Assembly: GCA_016719535.1 (NCBI GenBank)
Contig: JADJYX010000013.1
Span: 248,001 to 312,000, forward strand
Direction of reading: 5' to 3'
DNA from: Rubrivivax sp.
Lineage (GTDB): Bacteria > Pseudomonadota > Gammaproteobacteria > Burkholderiales > Burkholderiaceae_C
Length of the DNA stretch: 64,000 nt
Position 1 is the first letter of the stretch. Every line of letters begins with the position of its first letter. Made by a program: the position numbers and the translations under genes. Shown one piece after another: positions 61,842 through 64,000 of the stretch. A model generated the notes under the pieces. That model did no database searches. It saw nothing but the letters and a program-made list of their open reading frames with translations, and was not told the origin of the DNA.

Positions 61842-62627
61842 TCAGGCCTCCTCGGACGGCAGCGCGTCGTCGTCGGCCGGCTCCATCAGCCACACCGCCA
61901 CGGCACTGAAGTTGTCGTGGCTGGCGCGGCTGCGTGCGGCCTCGCGCACCTGGTGCTCGAGCGCCTCCAGCCATTCGCTGGCTGAGCCCGCCTGGCCAAG
62001 CGCGTCGGCCATCGCCTCGTCGCTGACGAATTCCCACAGGCCGTCGGAGCACAGCAGGAAGGCGTCACCGGCACGCACCTCGACGCTGCCGCCGCTGGCG
62101 CCGACCTGCAGGTCCTCGGGCCGCGTGCCCAGCGCCGACTGCAGTTCGCTGCGCCGCGGGTGCTCGCGCGCCTGCTCGGGCGTCAGCACGCCGGCATTGA
62201 TGAGGCTTTGCACCAGGCTGTGGTCGAGCGTGCGGTCGCGCAGCCGGCCCTGGCGGAACCAGTACAGCCGCGAGTCGCCGACATGCGACCAGTGCGCCAT
62301 GCGGTCGACGAAGTCGATCACCAGGCAGACCACGGTGGTGTGCATGTCGCGCAGCCGCTTGTCGCTGCTGCGGTGGCCGAGCACGGCCTCGTTGGTCTGC
62401 CATACCAGCTGCGACAGCGATTCGCCGTCGCTGGTGGGGTGGTCGGCAAAGGCATCGAGCAGGGTCTGCACCGCCAGCCGCGAGGCGACGTCGCCACCGC
62501 CATGCCCGCCCGCACCGTCGGCCAGCACGCAGCACAGGTGGCGGTCGGAATGCCAGTGGCCGCAGGCGTCCTCGTTGTACGAGCGCCCCCCCTGGTCGGA
62601 CAGGATCGCGATCTCCATGCCCAGCAT
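61842..62627 (-). CDS. PP2C-type serine/threonine phosphatase
   Basis: A 261-residue PPM/PP2C phosphatase with the metal-binding residues: SDQGGRSYNEDACG, CCVLADGAGGHGGGDVA, HVGDSRLYW, LCSDGLWEFVSDEAM and SHDNFSAVAVWL. T6SS loci often carry such a phosphatase (PppA, Stp1) with an FHA protein and a kinase to switch the system. Start ATG 62627 overlaps the TagH stop (TGATG); another ATG at 62618 exists. Confidence 0.88.
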   Translation of the reverse strand: MLGMEIAILSDQGGRSYNEDACGHWHSDRHLCCVLADGAGGHGGGDVASRLAVQTLLDAFADHPTSDGESLSQLVWQTNEAVLGHRSSDKRLRDMHTTVVCLVIDFVDRMAHWSHVGDSRLYWFRQGRLRDRTLDHSLVQSLINAGVLTPEQAREHPRRSELQSALGTRPEDLQVGASGGSVEVRAGDAFLLCSDGLWEFVSDEAMADALGQAGSASEWLEALEHQVREAARSRASHDNFSAVAVWLMEPADDDALPSEEA

Positions 62628-64000
62628 CAGCGCTCTCCCTGCGCGGCGGCCGGGTCCATGCCCAGGCGGTCGAGCTGCTCCTGATAGGCCAGCAGGAAGG
62701 CGCGGCCGAAGACCTCGTGGAAGTCGTCCTCGGCCTCGGCCGAGAGCTGGCTGTAGAGCTGCTGGTAGGCTTCCCACAGCTGCGCGCGGCGGCCGCCGGC
62801 CAGCAGCGAGCTGATCGCCGACCGGGCGGCGATTCGCGTCTCCAGCTGCTTGGGGTCGAAGCGCTGCAGCAGCCCCGCCAGCGCCGAGCGCATGCCGGCC
62901 ATCACCGCCAGTTCGTGCGCGCGCAGGTCGCTGAAAGCGTCGCGCATCGCGTCTTCGGCGCGCATGAAGCCCGGCACCGGCGGCCCCAGCAGGTGCTGCA
63001 CCGCCAGCGCCGCGGTGGGCGAGAATTTCAGCGGGTTGTTCTGCCGCGGGCGGATGGCCGTGACTTCGGCCCGTACCTCTCGCTTGACCGATGCCCGCGC
63101 CTGCAGCAGTTCGACCGCGCCACGCACCGATTCGGCCAGCAGCGTGCCGATCAGCCGCATCAGCCCCGGCGTCAGCCGGGTGATCGGCGGCGCCGCCTCC
63201 ACCGTGCCCAGGCCTTCGAGCAGCGCCCGCAGCAATTCGCCCTCGCCCGCCGCGGCCACCGCGCCGCCGCCGGGCACGTCGGGCACGCGCGTGCCAGGCT
63301 GCGTGCCGCCGTTGTGCGTGGCCATCGCGCCGTTGCGGCGCGCGGCCGGAACCGGCGCGACGACCGTCGCCTGGCGAGAGCCGCCGTCGTCCCACGACAC
63401 CACCGCGCCGCGCCGGGGCTCTGCGGCGGGGCGAGCCGCCGGCGGCGGCGCCACCGAACGTGGCGGCGGCGCCGGCGCGGCCGGCATCACCGCATTCGGA
63501 AAGGCAACGCCGAGTTCGCCGCGGTCGTGGTCGATGCGGGCGTCTTCGCGCCGCGGCCTGACCACCGGCTCGCCGACACCGCCCGAGGCCGGCCCGGCGG
63601 CGTCGAAGATGCCGAGAAAGTCGTCGTCCTCGGGCCAGGCGGCCGCACCGGGCTTGGCCGCCTTGTCGCCGAGGCCGAAAAGGTCGTCGATCGACTCCTC
63701 GGGCGGGGCGGCGCCGACCAGGCTGCCGGGGTCGTGCTCGACGAGGCCCAGGCCCGACGACCGACTGGCCGATGTATCGGGCGCCAGCGGATCCCAGTCG
63801 CTGGGGATGGCAGCGCCGCCGCGCGGCGTTGGCGGCGCCGCGGCGGGTGGGGGTGGACGGCGCGGTGCAGTCGGCGTCGGCGCCATCGACGAGGCCGGCG
63901 GCGCCGGCGGCGTGCGCGGGGCCGGGGCTGCAGAAGGCATCGGCGCTGTCAGCAAGGCATCGGGCTCGGTGCCGAAGACATCGGCAAAGGGGTCTGTGCT
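62627..64000 (-). CDS. tagH: T6SS-associated FHA-domain protein TagH, partial
   Basis: The visible 457 codons are the C-terminal part; the gene runs off the window at the 5' end. A long Pro/Ala linker makes up the first half of the visible part. The last 200 residues are the TagH (ImpI/VasC) domain: RLIGTLLAESVRGAVELLQARASVKREVRAE, IRPRQNNPLKFSPTAALAVQHLLGPPVPGFMRAEDAMRDAFSDLRAHELAVMAGMRSALAGLLQRFDP and FHEVFGRAFLLAYQEQL. The FHA domain, which binds phospho-Thr on a T6SS partner, must lie outside. TagH, PP2C and PAAR-like genes in a row mark the edge of a T6SS cluster. Confidence 0.88.
   Translation of the reverse strand, partial: STDPFADVFGTEPDALLTAPMPSAAPAPRTPPAPPASSMAPTPTAPRRPPPPAAAPPTPRGGAAIPSDWDPLAPDTSASRSSGLGLVEHDPGSLVGAAPPEESIDDLFGLGDKAAKPGAAAWPEDDDFLGIFDAAGPASGGVGEPVVRPRREDARIDHDRGELGVAFPNAVMPAAPAPPPRSVAPPPAARPAAEPRRGAVVSWDDGGSRQATVVAPVPAARRNGAMATHNGGTQPGTRVPDVPGGGAVAAAGEGELLRALLEGLGTVEAAPPITRLTPGLMRLIGTLLAESVRGAVELLQARASVKREVRAEVTAIRPRQNNPLKFSPTAALAVQHLLGPPVPGFMRAEDAMRDAFSDLRAHELAVMAGMRSALAGLLQRFDPKQLETRIAARSAISSLLAGGRRAQLWEAYQQLYSQLSAEAEDDFHEVFGRAFLLAYQEQLDRLGMDPAAAQGER

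Overview
The window is a very GC-rich stretch of chromosome, most likely from a betaproteobacterium of the order Burkholderiales, in or near the Rubrivivax/Leptothrix/Ideonella group. The signs are CcoG, a BchJ-like V4R protein, a GTP-type PEP carboxykinase, a PEP-CTERM protein, two LysR regulators and the edge of a type VI secretion locus. Genes are packed tightly on both strands, with many ATGA, TGATG or TTGA stop/start overlaps. I found one tRNA, Arg(CCG) at 5114-5188, and no rRNA, insertion sequence, integrase or CRISPR array.

Layout. 1-10.3 kb: end of an MscS-type channel, SDR oxidoreductase, hemolysin III protein, RlpA lipoprotein, Bcr/CflA exporter, lipase-like hydrolase, tRNA-Arg, cytochrome c5-type protein, YheT hydrolase, CHCC zinc-finger protein, IlvE and a GT25 glycosyltransferase. 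10.3-13.7 kb is a decayed island: a membrane protein of unknown function, a shrunken second copy of radA, a multiply frameshifted LuxR regulator carrying an 18-bp tandem repeat, and about 650 bp with nothing recognisable. 13.7-25.7 kb: OsmC protein, a secreted protein of unknown function, intact radA, two fasciclin genes, ArfB, alanine racemase, LplT, DMT transporter, glutathione peroxidase, aromatic aminotransferase and LysR.

25.8-35.4 kb: a zinc-ribbon PEP-CTERM protein, Sel1 and CAP proteins, then a dipeptide/oligopeptide ABC transporter. Its permease pair (28.2-30.0 kb) is split from its ATPase pair (33.6-35.4 kb), no binding protein is visible, and the second permease is frameshifted. 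A CYTH gene between them is unreadable across a poly-G block that looks like a sequencing artefact. 35.6-48.7 kb: TTC38-like protein with a 19-codon leader ORF, DUF1992 protein, a TssB/TssC-like sheath fusion, hybrid histidine kinase, pyrF, purB, V4R protein, methyltransferase, ccoG and NAD isocitrate dehydrogenase. 48.7-61.4 kb: SDR (3' end disturbed by another poly-G run), aminotransferase, MmsA, YecA, YegD-like Hsp70, TetR, UspA, metallophosphoesterase, PckG, MOSC protein, trypsin-like protein and RlmJ. 61.4-64 kb: start of a type VI secretion cluster read on the minus strand (TagH, PP2C phosphatase, DUF4280 PAAR-like protein).

Most of the window is ordinary core metabolism. The points most worth a second look are the decayed radA/LuxR island, a palindrome shared by the fasciclin and TetR promoters, the sheath-like fusion protein, the zinc-ribbon PEP-CTERM protein, a terminator inside the mmsA leader, and two poly-G blocks that undermine the genes they touch. 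I saw no clear undescribed multi-gene system; the TssB/TssC-like fusion and the PEP-CTERM protein are the nearest candidates.
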